Shown here: positions 35,302 through 46,389 of the stretch, in pieces
Layout: every line of letters begins with the position of its first letter
Numbering within the stretch: position 1 is the first letter of the stretch
Assembly: GCF_020080835.1 (NCBI RefSeq)
Contig: NC_058165.1
Span: forward strand, 16,981,915 to 17,045,914
DNA from: Cotesia glomerata
Lineage: Eukaryota > Arthropoda > Insecta > Hymenoptera > Braconidae
Direction of reading: 5' to 3'
Length of the DNA: 64,000 nucleotides
Position numbers and translations under genes: made by a program
Notes under the pieces: generated by a model
Told to the model about the DNA's origin: nothing
The model's database searches: none
Seen by the model: only the letters and a program-made list of their open reading frames with translations

Positions 35302-38300
35302 AAATTAAAGTTTTTTCATGCCTACTGGTCAAGTGACTAATGAACCTAATTCAAGCCAGATGGACATTCCATCTGCACTATTGGTCGAGAGACATTCTCT
35401 CTTTGCATTAGTTCTATGGGGTCCATCGAATTTGAATAATAGTGAAGCTGGAAGTTTTGTGGTATCCGTTCGAGTTGTAAAGATGTTGAACAAATGAAAG
35501 AAATTAAAGTAACTAGGGTAAATACTCCAATAGATGGACGGTTAAACAAACTCTCGTGTTTTATTAAAAAAAAAAAAAAAAACAATATTGTAATATACAG
35601 ATAAGTTGTGATAAAGTAAATTATATTTATGTAAAAATAGATAATTAACCAGGAAAAAATAAGTAAAACTTGGTAAAATGTTGTAGTAATTATTAAAAAC
35701 GAAAAATTTAAGAAAAAGTCCAAAACCCCAGTAGATGGACTAAATCTCCAGTAGATGGACAGTCAATACCAATAGATGGACACTACTTACAAGCGATATT
35801 TTCAATTCATTATTTATATCAGAAATAATTAATTTATTAATTTTTTCCACTAAAAAATAAAGCTTGATAAAATTAAAGAGAAAAGCTGATGAATCGGATA
35901 GTATGATAGTAATTTTCAAAATACATCATAAAGTAATTTTATTATTTTTGAACACGTGATGCTATCTCATGCAAAGTAACATATAAAATATATTAATATA
36001 AAGAATACTAATAATTGATAAATAATCAATATAAATTTATAAAACAATTTTTTCAATGTTTGTTTTTGCTCTCATGTAGGGTAAATACCCCAATAAATGG
36101 ACAAATATTATTTCCAGAAGCAATTACATTAGTTTTAAGAACAAAAATCTTAAGTCGTTATTTTTGTTTATGTCTACATACAGTTCTGAGAGCGAAAAGT
36201 AATTTTTTTTAACTTTTTATTTAAAATAATAGTTTTAAAAAATTATTTAAATTGGACGTCTCGAGGTTTTGCTCCGAGAGTGCCACCACTAGTAAGCATG
36301 TGACAGATAGCTGGTGGACGTTATTTGTTATTATTATTAAAAATAATAAAAAAAGTAAGTTTTGTACATTTGATTACGCTTATATTTTATTAACAAAGCT
36401 AAAAATATAATATTTTAATGATAAAATCGAAAAAAAATAATAAAATTTAGTGTCTATTGGTGACACTTTTCTGACCTCTATCCAATAGATGGACATTGAG
36501 TTTATATGATGAATTTTCTTATTTTTTTATTTTAATTTTATTGGTGGATCAATGTGAGAATAAGAGTAAAGATTATAATAAACAGACATGTACTGAAAAT
36601 GAAAGTATTATTATGATTATTGAAGAAATTGAAGAGAAAATAGAAAATGCTGAATAAAAGAGAAAATTGAGAGAAGGAAATTTAAAAGCAAAAGAGAACA
36701 GAACTATTAAAAGGAAGAAAAAGACAAACTAAAATGTTTTTAACATTGTGTTTTATAAATTTATATTGATTATTTATTAATTATTAGTATTCTTTATATT
36801 AATATATTTTATATGTTACTTTGCATGAGAAAGGATCACGTGTTAAAAAATAATAAAATTACTTTATGATGTACTTTGAAAATTACTATCATACTATCCG
36901 ATTCATCAGCTTTTCTCTTTAATTTTATCAAGTTTTATTTTTTAGTGGAAAAAATTAATTATTTCTGATATAAATAATGAATTGAAAATATCGCTTGTAA
37001 GTAGTGTCCATCTATTGGTATTGACTGTCCATATACAGGAGATTTTGTCCATCTACTGGGGTTTTGAACTTTTTCTTAAATTTTTCTTTTTTAATAATTA
37101 CTACAACATTTTACCAAGTTTTACTTATTTTTTCCTGGTTAATTATATATTTTTACATAAATATAATTTACTTTATCACAACTTATCTGTATATTACTAT
37201 ATTGTTTTTTTTTTTTAATAAAACACGAGAGTTTGCTTAACCGTCCATCTATTGGGGTATTTACCCTACATGAGAGCAAAAACAAACATTGAAAAAATTG
37301 TTTTATAAATTTATATTGATTATTTATTAAATATTAGTATTCTTTATATTAATATATTTTATGTTACTTTACATGAGAAAGCATCACGTGTTCAAAAATA
37401 ATAAAATTACTTTATGATGTATTTTGAAAATTACTATCATACTATCCGATTCATCAGCTTTTCTCTTTAATTTTATCAAGCTTTATTTTTTAGTGGAAAA
37501 AATTAATTATTTCTGATATAAATAATGAATTAAAAATATCGCTTGTAAGTAGTGTCCATCTATTGGTATTGACTGTCCATCTACTGGGGTTTTGGACTTT
37601 TTCTTAAATTTTTCTTTTTTAATAATTACTACAACATTTTGCCCAGTTTTACTTATTTTTTCCTGGTTAATTATATATTTTTACATAAATACAATTAACT
37701 TTATCACAACTTATCTGTATATTACTATATTGTTTTTATTTTTTTAATAAAACACGAGAGTTTGCTTAACCGTCCATCTATTGGGGTATTTACCCTACAT
37801 GAGAGCAAAGACAAACCTTGAAAAAATTGTTTTATAAATTTATATTGATTATTTATTAAATATTAGTATTCTTTATATTAATATATTTTATGTTACTTTG
37901 CATGAGAAAGCATCACGTGTTCAAAAATAATAAAATTACTTTATGATGTATTTTGAAAATTACTATCATACTATCCGATTCATCAGCTTTTCTCTTTAAT
38001 TTTATCAAGATTTATTTTTTAGTGGAAAAAATTAATAAATTAATTATTTCTGATATAAATAATGAATTGAAAATATCGCTTGTAAGTAGTGTCCATCTAT
38101 TGGTATTGACTGTCCATCTACAGGAGATTTTGTCCATCTACTGGGGTTTTGAACTTTTTCTTAAATTTTTCGTTTTTAATAATTACTACAACATTTTACC
38201 AAGTTTTACTTATTTTTTCCTGGTTAATTATATATTTTTACATAAATATAATTTACTTTATCACAACTTATCTGTATATTACTATATTGTTTTTTTTTTT

Positions 38301-38562
38301 TTAATAAAACACGAGAGTTTGCTTAACCGTCCATCTATTGGGGTATTTACCTTAGTTTCTTTAATTTCTTTAATTTGTTCAACATCTTTACAACTCAAAC
38401 GGATACCACAAAACTTCCAGCTTCACTAGTATTCAAGTTCGATGGACCACATAGAACTAATGCAAAGAGAGAATGTCTCTCAACCAATAGTGCAGATGGA
38501 ATGTCCATCTGGCTTGAATTAGGTTCATTAGTCACTTGACCAATAGGCATGAAAAAACTTTA
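35302..38562. mobile_element. Foldback element with CCAATAGATGGAC words
   Basis: The outer arms (about 35302-35580 and 38285-38562) are inverse copies starting AAATTAAAGTTTTTTCATGC. An inner unit of about 540 bp bounded by GGGTATTTACCCT / AGGGTAAATACCCC is present once on the left (about 35515-36100) and three times in tandem on the right (about 36760-37268, 37269-37798, 37799-38350). The motif CCAATAGATGGAC (or its inverse) recurs throughout. Open frames at 36982-37218 and 37953-38429 are repeat readings. A Lys/Glu-rich remnant in the unpaired centre (36610-36722) may be the end of a lost transposase. Confidence 0.75.
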
Positions 38563-38569
38563 ATTTATT

Positions 38570-39250
38570 TATTTAGTTTTAGGTTTAAAAATTAGGTTTT
38601 TCATGAACCTACCCGCCTTTTTCTAAAAGGCTGATGCCTCGTGGGTCCAGCAAATGCCGGGAGAAAATGGACACCAATTAAAGTATCACTGATCACTATC
38701 ACTGAATTTAGATGCCGATTTTGGTTTGATTTTGATAAAGCACTGACACTAGGGAGTTCCATGGGCAGGACTGGAGAATTGGGAAAATTTAGACAAAGAT
38801 TAAGAGAGAAGAGATGGTTTTTGCTTACGAATCAGTGATGCTGGATTTTCGGATTTTTCATGGTGATCTTGGTGAAGAGGATAGCTTTTTTTTGTGCAGG
38901 ATGCTTGGTGAAAAAGAGACGCTTTTTGGCGTGAGGAGCATTGGGAGAAAACGGCTAAGAATATATGACGCTGTTTGACAGCCTACCGGCACTGACTAAG
39001 ACTAGGCGAGGGTATTGAATTCTGGGATGTCAGTGTTCACTGTGGATGTGTATTTTATATACAGTTGCTGCTGGTGGAGGTAGAAAGGATTTTTGTCGGC
39101 GTAGTAGTGACTATGGATGAATGTGTGTATGCTTAGTTTCTTACTTCAGGATTGTGGATTGTGGATTGCAATTGAACTTGCGCGGTAGGAGACATGCGCA
39201 GTAGGTTTTTTACATTGCGCAGGTTGGTTGCAGAGCGGTAAAGCTTGGAT
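38570..39250. other. Unique, less AT-rich segment
   Basis: Not repetitive within the window and noticeably richer in G and C. It contains GACATGCGCAGTAGG and ATTGCGCAGG near 39190-39225, resembling half-sites of the NRF1/Ewg promoter motif. It could be an original upstream promoter or first exon of GlcT, now separated by the foldback element, or an unrelated non-coding segment. The open frame at 38641-38838 has no recognisable product. Confidence 0.3.
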
Positions 39251-39579
39251 TTATTTATTTTAAGAAATTTAAAGTATTAAAATATTTTTTTGAAATAGTA
39301 CTTGGAATTTTTTATTTTTTTTTTAACAAAAAAATATAAAAACAATTTTTTGAATTGAGATTATTTTATTTTTGGTAAATTTTAAGAAATTTTTTTAGAG
39401 ATTTAAAATATATTGAGTGAAATTATTGCTAATTTTTGTAATTTATTTATTTATTTTTACTTCTGAAAATAGTTCTATAGAGGTGGGTTACACCTGTGCA
39501 TAGAGACCAGAAGGAATACAAAAAGTTATACAATGTTTTGCATAAAGTTATAGAAGGCATGTTCTATTGTACAAAGTAT

Positions 39580-39747
39580 CCTAATATAAAATTGAGATGA
39601 AATGTATGTGGCATCAAACTATTCGTAACGTGATTGGTCGAATATATCATAAGCTTGAAAATTCCTAATATAAAATTGAGATGAAATGTATGTGGCATCA
39701 AACTATTCGTAACGTGATTGGTCGAATATATCATAAGCTTGAAAATA
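39580..39747 (+). repeat. 84-bp tandem duplication
   Basis: Two nearly identical units, each beginning TCCTAATATAAAATTGAGAT and ending CATAAGCTTGAAAA (39580-39663 and 39664-39747). They share AAAATTGAGATGAAATGTAT with the following array. Confidence 0.9.
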
Positions 39748-39764
39748 TATGCAAATGCTACAGT

Positions 39765-40165
39765 CAGGCGCGCGCTTGCGCGCGCAAATTTGAATTCTAG
39801 TCCCATAATAAAATTGAGATGAAATGTATGTGAAACCAATTTACTCATAATGTGATTGGTTGAAAATATTCATTCTCATTCTGATTGGTTGAAAGTGAAT
39901 ATAATATACATAAACGACACACAAATATATCATGACAATAAATATGAGGCGCGCGCTTGCGCGCGCAAATTTGAATTCTAGTCCCATAATAAAATTGAGA
40001 TGAAATGTATGTGAAACCAATCTATTCGTGATGTGATTGGTCGAAAATATTTATTCTCATTCTGATTGGTTGAAAGTGAATATAATATACATAAACTACA
40101 CATAAATATATCATGACCATAAATATGAGGCGCGCGCTTGCGCGCGCAAATTTGAATTCTAGTCA
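39765..40165 (+). repeat. Tandem array with GCGCGCTTGCGCGC hairpin
   Basis: Two full units of about 180 bp plus a third head. Each starts with the palindrome GCGCGCGCTTGCGCGCGC (about 39769, 39949, 40130), then AAATTTGAATTCTAGTCC and AAAATTGAGATGAAATGTAT. The same GC palindrome is seen alone near 47740. Confidence 0.9.
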
Positions 40166-40196
40166 AGTATTAAACACATGCATAGTAACTTAAAAT

Positions 40197-41045
40197 CTAA
40201 ATTACTACAGTAGGACTGGATTTTATCCATATCCCTAACTTTTTACGCAAGATTTTTTTAGAAACACTTAACAGCTTCATATCATTAGGTAGAAAATTGA
40301 AATATTTTATTGCTACATAACAGGCATTCTTAGTACTTAATTTCTTATTTATTTTCGGGAGAGGGAGTTGTTTAGTTCGAGTATTTAAAGGTCTTTCAAC
40401 ATACTGATTTTTACAAAGTTCAAAATAATTGGTTAAAGCACTGACAACAAAATTTTCTTTGAGTTTTAGCGGGGCAGTTAGTTGATTATTAATGAATATT
40501 CTGTCTATTAATTTATTTTGTACATTAACAAGATATTTAACGGAGTTTTCATATGCTCCACCCCAAGCAATTATTCCGTAATTAATTAAGCTATCAAACA
40601 ACCCATAATATATTGTTTTCAATACAATAGGTTGTATTCAATGTTTCAACTTATAGTACAAATACAGGAAAAATTTAATTTTTTTTGCCAGTTCATTAGT
40701 ATGAATGTTCCATTTCATGTTCTTATCAAAGATTATTCCAAGATATTTACAGCTATCTACTCTATTAATCTCTTTATTCCTTATAAATAGTTTGTATTTG
40801 TAAGGAATACTATCAATGTAACTACCAAAAGTAATATAATTTGTCTTATCTATATTCAGGGAAAGTTGATTACCCTTAAGCCAACAATCTATTTTATGCA
40901 ACCATTCAGTTAAGAGTAAATTAGTATCATCCCAGCTATTACCACTACATAATATAGCTGTAAAATTGCTTTTGATAGAAAAAAAAAAAATTAAATTTTG
41001 AGTAAAAGTCTTACTATGACTTGATAAAAAGGAAAACTTCATCGC
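40197..41045 (-). pseudogene. Non-LTR retrotransposon reverse transcriptase, 3' part
   Basis: Minus-strand remains of the C-terminal half of a Jockey/CR1-type reverse transcriptase. Recognisable blocks in order: WLKGNQLSLNIDKTNYITF, CKYLGIIFDKNMKWNIHTNE (the thumb-adjacent region) and LFDSLINYGIIAWGGAY. The catalytic YADD box is missing because the 5' part is lost. One in-frame TGA (40638-40640) interrupts the frame between KLKH and IQPIV; the frame is otherwise preserved to the stop at 40197-40199. The 5' break lies next to a MITE end at 41053. It is a dead 5'-truncated LINE copy. Confidence 0.8.
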
Positions 41046-41052
41046 GTAAGAT

Positions 41053-41604
41053 AGGGTAAAAGTACCGTTTGTGGCCATTTATTGTTTAAATAAACGATAG
41101 AAATGAATTTATATTAATAAACCATTACAAACTCAATTTGTTTTAATATAAATTTTTAAAACTCAACAAAAATATGGTTATACCCCTATAGCCAGCGCTT
41201 TCTCATTAAGTGTTGACTTCCAGCAGTTAGGGTTAATTTATACATCAAGTTGGCGGTAATTCTTCACTCAACAACAGTTGTAAGCAAATTGACGGAAATC
41301 TACGACCGCAACTTGAATACAAGTTAACAATATCAAACTTGTAGTTAAATTTCCTTTCAACTTTACTAAAATTTGACGGAAATACTTGTACAGCAAGTTT
41401 TGACGGCTATTTGCAGAGTAAGTTATAGGTAACTAATAGGTAATCGCTCGCTTTGCCAATTCTTTCCGTCAAGTTTGCTTCAAATTGCGGACGTAGATTG
41501 ACATTAAGTTATAGGTAAGGTGGCTATCAGGGTAAGGTAAAAGCCCCAATAGATGATCATGTACCATTATATGATCACTCCATGTATTTGTATACTTATA
41601 TTTG

Positions 41605-41668
<64 letters not shown>

Positions 41669-41807
41669 AATACATGGAGTGATCATATACTGGTACGTGA
41701 TCATCTATTGGGGCTTTTACCTTGATATTATAATTTTTTATAAATTAATTCAAATGTTAATTGGCCAAAAACGGTGCTAAGGTGGCCAAAAACGGTACTT
41801 CTACCCT
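41053..41807. mobile_element. MITE with AGGGTAAAAGTACCG ends
   Basis: The left end AGGGTAAAAGTACCGTTTG and the right end, its inverse (AACGGTACTTCTACCCT), share about 25 positions including TGGCCA. Inside are GTTATAGGTAA repeats, an inner pair CCCTATAGCCAGC / TGGCTATCAGGG, and a smaller palindromic element. No coding sequence. Confidence 0.6.
41533..41723. mobile_element. Small palindromic MITE with (TA)n loop
   Basis: The ends AAGGTAAAAGCCCCAATAGA and its inverse flank arms containing GATCATGTACC and CTCCATGTATTTGTAT. The loop is a (TA)n tract at about 41608-41666. The CCCCAATAGATG end resembles the motif of the 35302-38562 foldback, so they may be related. Confidence 0.75.
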
Positions 41808-42828
41808 GTTATGTCCTAACTCTAGTGGCCGCGCGTGAATTTATTTTATTGAGTCTAGATTACCGACGTGGTCGTAATTCGCCCGGGAATATTGAAATAC
41901 TCAACTTTGAAATAGCAGGAATGAATAAATATTACAGTAAACTTTCTATAAAGTTTCGGTCTCGGGGGTAGGAAACTATTCAAAGTAGATTTCAAAGAGG
42001 CGTGGCTTATTTTTTATAAATCAATGAATCTAAAGAATGGTAACTCACCAATACACTGAAATACTGCCCGGGAAATTTAAATATTCGTTTTATATTGATA
42101 TGTAATTCTTGTCACGAGCGTTATGTCTTTTGTAAATTGCAGTTCTTGTTACTCCGTATTGATCAGCTTATGTCAGTTTTTAAGTATTTTTCATCAAGCA
42201 GATTAATAATATCTATTTTTTAATTGATAAGACTAAGATGGTTTAGAAAATAACTATCTTATCGACCTCACACATATGCTCTCACATATAAATATGCTTC
42301 GCCTAATGTCGTGTGAACGAAGGGGAAATATTAAAGAGAAGGGGAAAACATTGAGGGGAACGGAACTATTCACAGCGGAACTTTATAGAGATTTTACTGT
42401 AATAGATGACTGGGTTTTTAACATTCAAAATAACGGCGAAGAAAATTATTAGTTTAAATTGATTTAAGGAGGTCCTTTCGCCGCCAATGTAAAATAAAAA
42501 ATATTAGATTATGAGTAAATTTAATTTTTTTCTAATAGTTAAGGTCCTTATTTATCTTATAGTGAGGTTTAAATTATACTTTACCGGACAAATTTTTGAA
42601 AAAATAAAATTTTTAAATGTTAGTATTTGTTCAGAGTCTTACGAGAAAATCAGACGTTTGCAGTATTTCTCGAATTATACTATCAGTCATGGATTAGATG
42701 AAGTAAAAAAAAACTAAAAATCAGATTTTCGAAATATTCAGGTTTCTTTTTTTGCAATAAAATATATCAGTTACCGAGATATTTATTGAGAAATTAATAT
42801 TTAAAAATCACAAAAAATTCTCAAGTTA
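41808..42828. other. Unassigned sequence
   Basis: Non-repetitive in this window, moderately AT-rich. No exon recognised. A 19-bp block, TTTAAGGAGGTCCTTTCGC (about 42463), is found inverted at about 46299-46317. Confidence 0.4.
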
Positions 42829-45111
42829 CAGTAGCGCTCAAAAATATTTTGACAACATAAAATTTTTTAATATTTTTTTAAAATAAAAGCCTATCGGAAA
42901 ATGTATTGAGTATAATGTAGAGTAGTGTAACTGCGACTATTTAAGCGTATCAAATTACAACTTGTTTGTTTACACACCGCGCCACCGAACGTACTTGACT
43001 TACCGTGAGGGGTTGCAGTCAACTAGTCAGACTAACAACATTCCGAATTAATAAATTACTAGAACTTAGAAAGTAAATATTAAATGGAATTTAAAATAAT
43101 TAATTTTACAAATTTTAAAATTCTGAAAAATATAATCTTAAATAAAGAAAAATCTAAAGCTATATTAATAGAATCTTTCAAAGTCACAAAGTCTCAATAA
43201 ATTAAAAAACATAACAACGAAAATTTATACGCCAAAATGAATGAACAGACGAACACTCATTTAGCCGAAAAATGTAAATAATTTTATAATTAGATTAGAA
43301 ATTTTTTTTAATTAATTTTAAATTAATTAATTTTTGAAAATTAATTTTATTTTAATTTACAAGCATGTATGGAAAACACTCAAATTTCATGATTGTAAAG
43401 GTGGACCATCTAAGAAAAATTTCCAATTTTTTGGATGAGTAATTTTCGGCCGAATCATTATTCGGATAGATGAGTATTCGGATGAATATACGTCGGAACA
43501 ACCCTTTTTCGAAATCAAATTAATTTTAACTCTTGAGGAATATAAGATTTATATTTACTTTTATTCGATAACCCGGTGTTTTATAATTTACAAAATTGTT
43601 TTTCGGCTGTTATTCTATTTAAGCTAATGTATTTTATAAACTTTGAATGTAGCGGAATTTTAAATTTTCTAGAGTTTTAATAATTTGGAATGTTGTCGAT
43701 CTGACTAGTTGACCGCAACCCACCGTGAGCTCAAAAGTATTTTGACACGCATTTGACTTGAAAAACTCTCGCAGATTACTTGTTCCTTAGTTTTTATTAT
43801 TACATATATTTACTTGTTGTGGTTACTTCAATATGCCTAAGTGCAAGGAATATTCTAGTGATTTTAAAAAAGCCGTTATTAATGCATTAAAACAAGGAAT
43901 GAAACAAACAGAAGTTGCTCGTTTGTTTAAAGTGTCTCGACAGTTAGTTAGCTTATGGAATAAAGTCTATAACAAACGAAAAACTGTCGAAAGTAAGCCT
44001 CGAACAGGCCGCCCAAGAAAAACTTCTTCTTACATCGATCATATTATAAAAAAGTTATCAGCAAATGATATACGGATGTCCGCTGTGATGATAAAAAATG
44101 AATTAAAAGAAAAATATAACGTATATATTCATGTTTCTACTGTTAAACGACGCCTAAAGGTCCTAGGGTTACATGGCCGAAGACCGGCTAAAAAACCTTT
44201 AATATCGAAAAAAAAACAGGAAGTATCGTCTTGAGTTCGCGAAACGGCATATATTGTGGTCAAGTTTAGAGTGGTCTAAAGTTTTATGGAGTGACGAAAG
44301 TAAATTTAATTTAATGTCATCTGATGGTATCAAGTACATTCGGCGTCCAGTAAACAAAAAATACGATTATCGGTATCAAATACCCACAGTTAAACATAGA
44401 GGTGGTAGTGTGATGGTTTGGGGATGTTTTTCACGGTCTGGAGTTGGACCATTAGTTCGAATAGAAGGAAAAATGGATCGGTTCATGTATGCAAATATAT
44501 TAAAGTCTCAGATGTTACCATATGCTAAACATCAAATGCCAGCTAAGTGGTATTTTCAACAAGACAATGATCCCAAACACAGATCAAAGCATATTAGTGA
44601 CTTATTAAATCGTGAAAAAGTTAAAGTTCTTGAGTGGCCAAGTCAAAGTCCCGACTTGAATCCGATAAAAAATCTCTGGGAAGAATTGAAACGTAGTGTA
44701 AAAACCCAAAATTATTCAAACAAAAACGCTTTGTTTGAAACGCTAAAAAATGAGTGGGATCAAATTCCAATAAGTCGATTACAAAAATTAATCGACTCAA
44801 TGCCGGAGCGATGCAAGGCTGTCATAAAGGCCAAGGGACATGCTACTAAATACTAATATATTTATTGCTGTAAATTATAATTATGCGTTAAATTAGTTTT
44901 TTTTTCAAAAATGTCAAAATACTTTTGAGCCACCATTTTCCTATTATTTTAAAAATTAAACTTTCTTTTATTACGAATAAGAACCTCTTTGACACTATTC
45001 TGTAGTTTATTCAAAAGGTGTTAAAAAAATAAATAAATGATTATTGTATTTCATATTTATTTTTAATTAAACCATTAAATATATTTGTCAAAATACTTTT
45101 GAGCGCTACTG
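42829..45111 (+). mobile_element. Tc1-like element, inactivated
   Basis: Flanked by TA dinucleotides, with terminal inverted repeats CAGTAGCGCTCAAAA (42829) and its inverse ending at 45111. A second copy of the CTCAAAAGTATTTTGAC word sits inside each end (about 43726 and 44911), the IR/DR layout of Tc1-type transposons. The left end is stretched: 42995-43060 and 43680-43730 are inverse copies around TTGCAGTCAACTAGTCAG, so a palindromic insertion or rearrangement separates its two repeats. It contains one broken transposase gene. Confidence 0.9.
43833..44856 (+). pseudogene. Tc1/mariner transposase (DD34E type), frameshifted
   Basis: The product would cut and paste the element through an RNase-H-like DDE domain. 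The N-terminal part (43833-44234) has a helix-turn-helix domain (VARLFKVSRQLVSLW) and the linker GRPRKT. The frame is lost in a run of nine A at 44208-44216 and continues one frame over, from about 44217 to 44856. Catalytic residues: first Asp in VLWSDESKF; second Asp in FQQDNDPKH; the third position, 34 residues later in SPDLNPIKNLW, is Lys (AAA, 44668-44670) where the family has Glu. So this copy has two independent lesions: a frameshift and loss of a catalytic acid. Relatives are widespread in insects and nematodes. Confidence 0.93.
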
Positions 45112-45195
45112 TATCTACTATAAAATGGAGTCAAAAGATTTGGCAACGTTGCGTAGCGCGCGAGCTTCAGACCATTCAATAAATTCAAACTAAAC

Positions 45196-45840
45196 TAGGG
45201 ATGGAAAAAGCGCGCGAAAAATCGATTTTTGACTTTGGAATCGACTTCAAGTTTTTCGATTCTTGAAGTCGATTAATCATCTCTGATAGTTGACTTTTGT
45301 GACTTGAGTCGACTTTTTAGAAATTTAGTAATTCTTGCATAAATTGTTAGATATATTTATATTTTATTAAATTATGATCGTACCAACATACTTTTTGAGT
45401 TTTTCACATGTTATAGAAAATATTTTATGATCAAATTGCATACAGTTTGACATTGAATAATAAAATTGCATTTTTAACTAAAAAAATAAAATCAAATAAT
45501 TAAGAAAACCACATTTCTTCATCGATCGATCGATCGTAAGAATATAAGCTCATTTAAATACTGAGGTCATAACCGACTTCTCAACTGGTTTGCAATTAGA
45601 CCTGCATGTGAAAATAACCGTTCGCAGGGTACAGAAGTTGCAACTATTAGCAAGTACTTTTTAGCTACACTCCATAGATAAGGAAAAATCTCTATCACAT
45701 AGATTGCACTTAATTTTACTTTCGTTGTTAATTTTTAAAAGTCTGTAAAAAAGACGAAAAAAAATCATCGAGTAAAAGTCGATTATTTTCAGATAAAAGT
45801 CGATTTTTGACTAAAGTCAGAGTCGACTTTCCTATCCCTA
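45196..45840. mobile_element. Non-autonomous hAT element
   Basis: A 645-bp element with terminal inverted repeats TAGGGATGGAAA / TTTCCTATCCCTA and a perfect 8-bp target duplication AACTAAAC (45188-45195, 45841-45848), both typical of the hAT superfamily. The subterminal regions are dense in AGTCGA words. It keeps a remnant of the transposase dimerisation domain. Confidence 0.92.
45538..45680 (-). pseudogene. hAT transposase dimerisation-domain remnant
   Basis: The minus strand reads AKKYLLIVATSVPCERLFSH followed by AGLIANQLRSRL, a stop (TGA), then LNELIFL. This is the conserved C-terminal hAT dimerisation signature (SVPCERLFS, the small-residue turn and RSRL). About 45 codons remain, with one in-frame stop. 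The catalytic domain is gone, so this is an internally deleted derivative. Confidence 0.88.
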
Positions 45841-46389
45841 AACTAAACTTTAACGCGCTTATGTTTTTCATGCATACTTATTAGTTAATTTATTGTTAGC
45901 AAATTTTCATAATTCATAATTGAAAAATAAAACAATAATTAAAAAATATTAGCATTCCTGTCATGAGACATTAGAATTTTATGGTTTTGTGACTAAACAT
46001 TTTTAATTAATTTATTTATTTACACTGTCTGCAAAAAGTTAAACACGGTTAAGGTTATATTGTGCAAATAAAAATGTAAACAACCGAAATAAAGCGTTGC
46101 CAAATCACGGATAAGTTACTAACAGCTGATTTACAACAGTCAAATTAATTTTTGTATTTAACTATTTTTTTTTTTAATTTTCAAAATTTCAACGATTAAT
46201 GCCTCATATACTATTTATTTTTTAATTTTAGGAATTTTTATGGGTTTTGTATTTTAATTTATTGAAAATTTACTACTACAGTTGTTATGACTCAACTGGA
46301 GCGAAAGGACTTCCTTAAATATATTGTTGGATAAAAACTTTACACAAAATTAAATTATCGGACCATTACAGTATTTAATAAGATGTAAG

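Larger units (their letters stand above)
45137..46106. mobile_element. Possible element with GATTTGGCAACG ends
   Basis: The 12-bp word GATTTGGCAACG (45137-45148) is exactly inverted at 46095-46106. No target duplication is clear. It encloses the hAT element. This could be a small MITE or coincidence. Confidence 0.3.

Noticed and set aside
36982..38429. Open frames up to 158 aa with SVHLLVLTVH repeats
   Set aside because: They read through the ~540-bp tandem arm units of the foldback, and the repeated peptide follows the DNA repeat exactly.
38641..38838. 65-aa open frame in the GC-richer segment
   Set aside because: Lacks an ATG start, and no homology is recognised. The segment is reported only as unique sequence.
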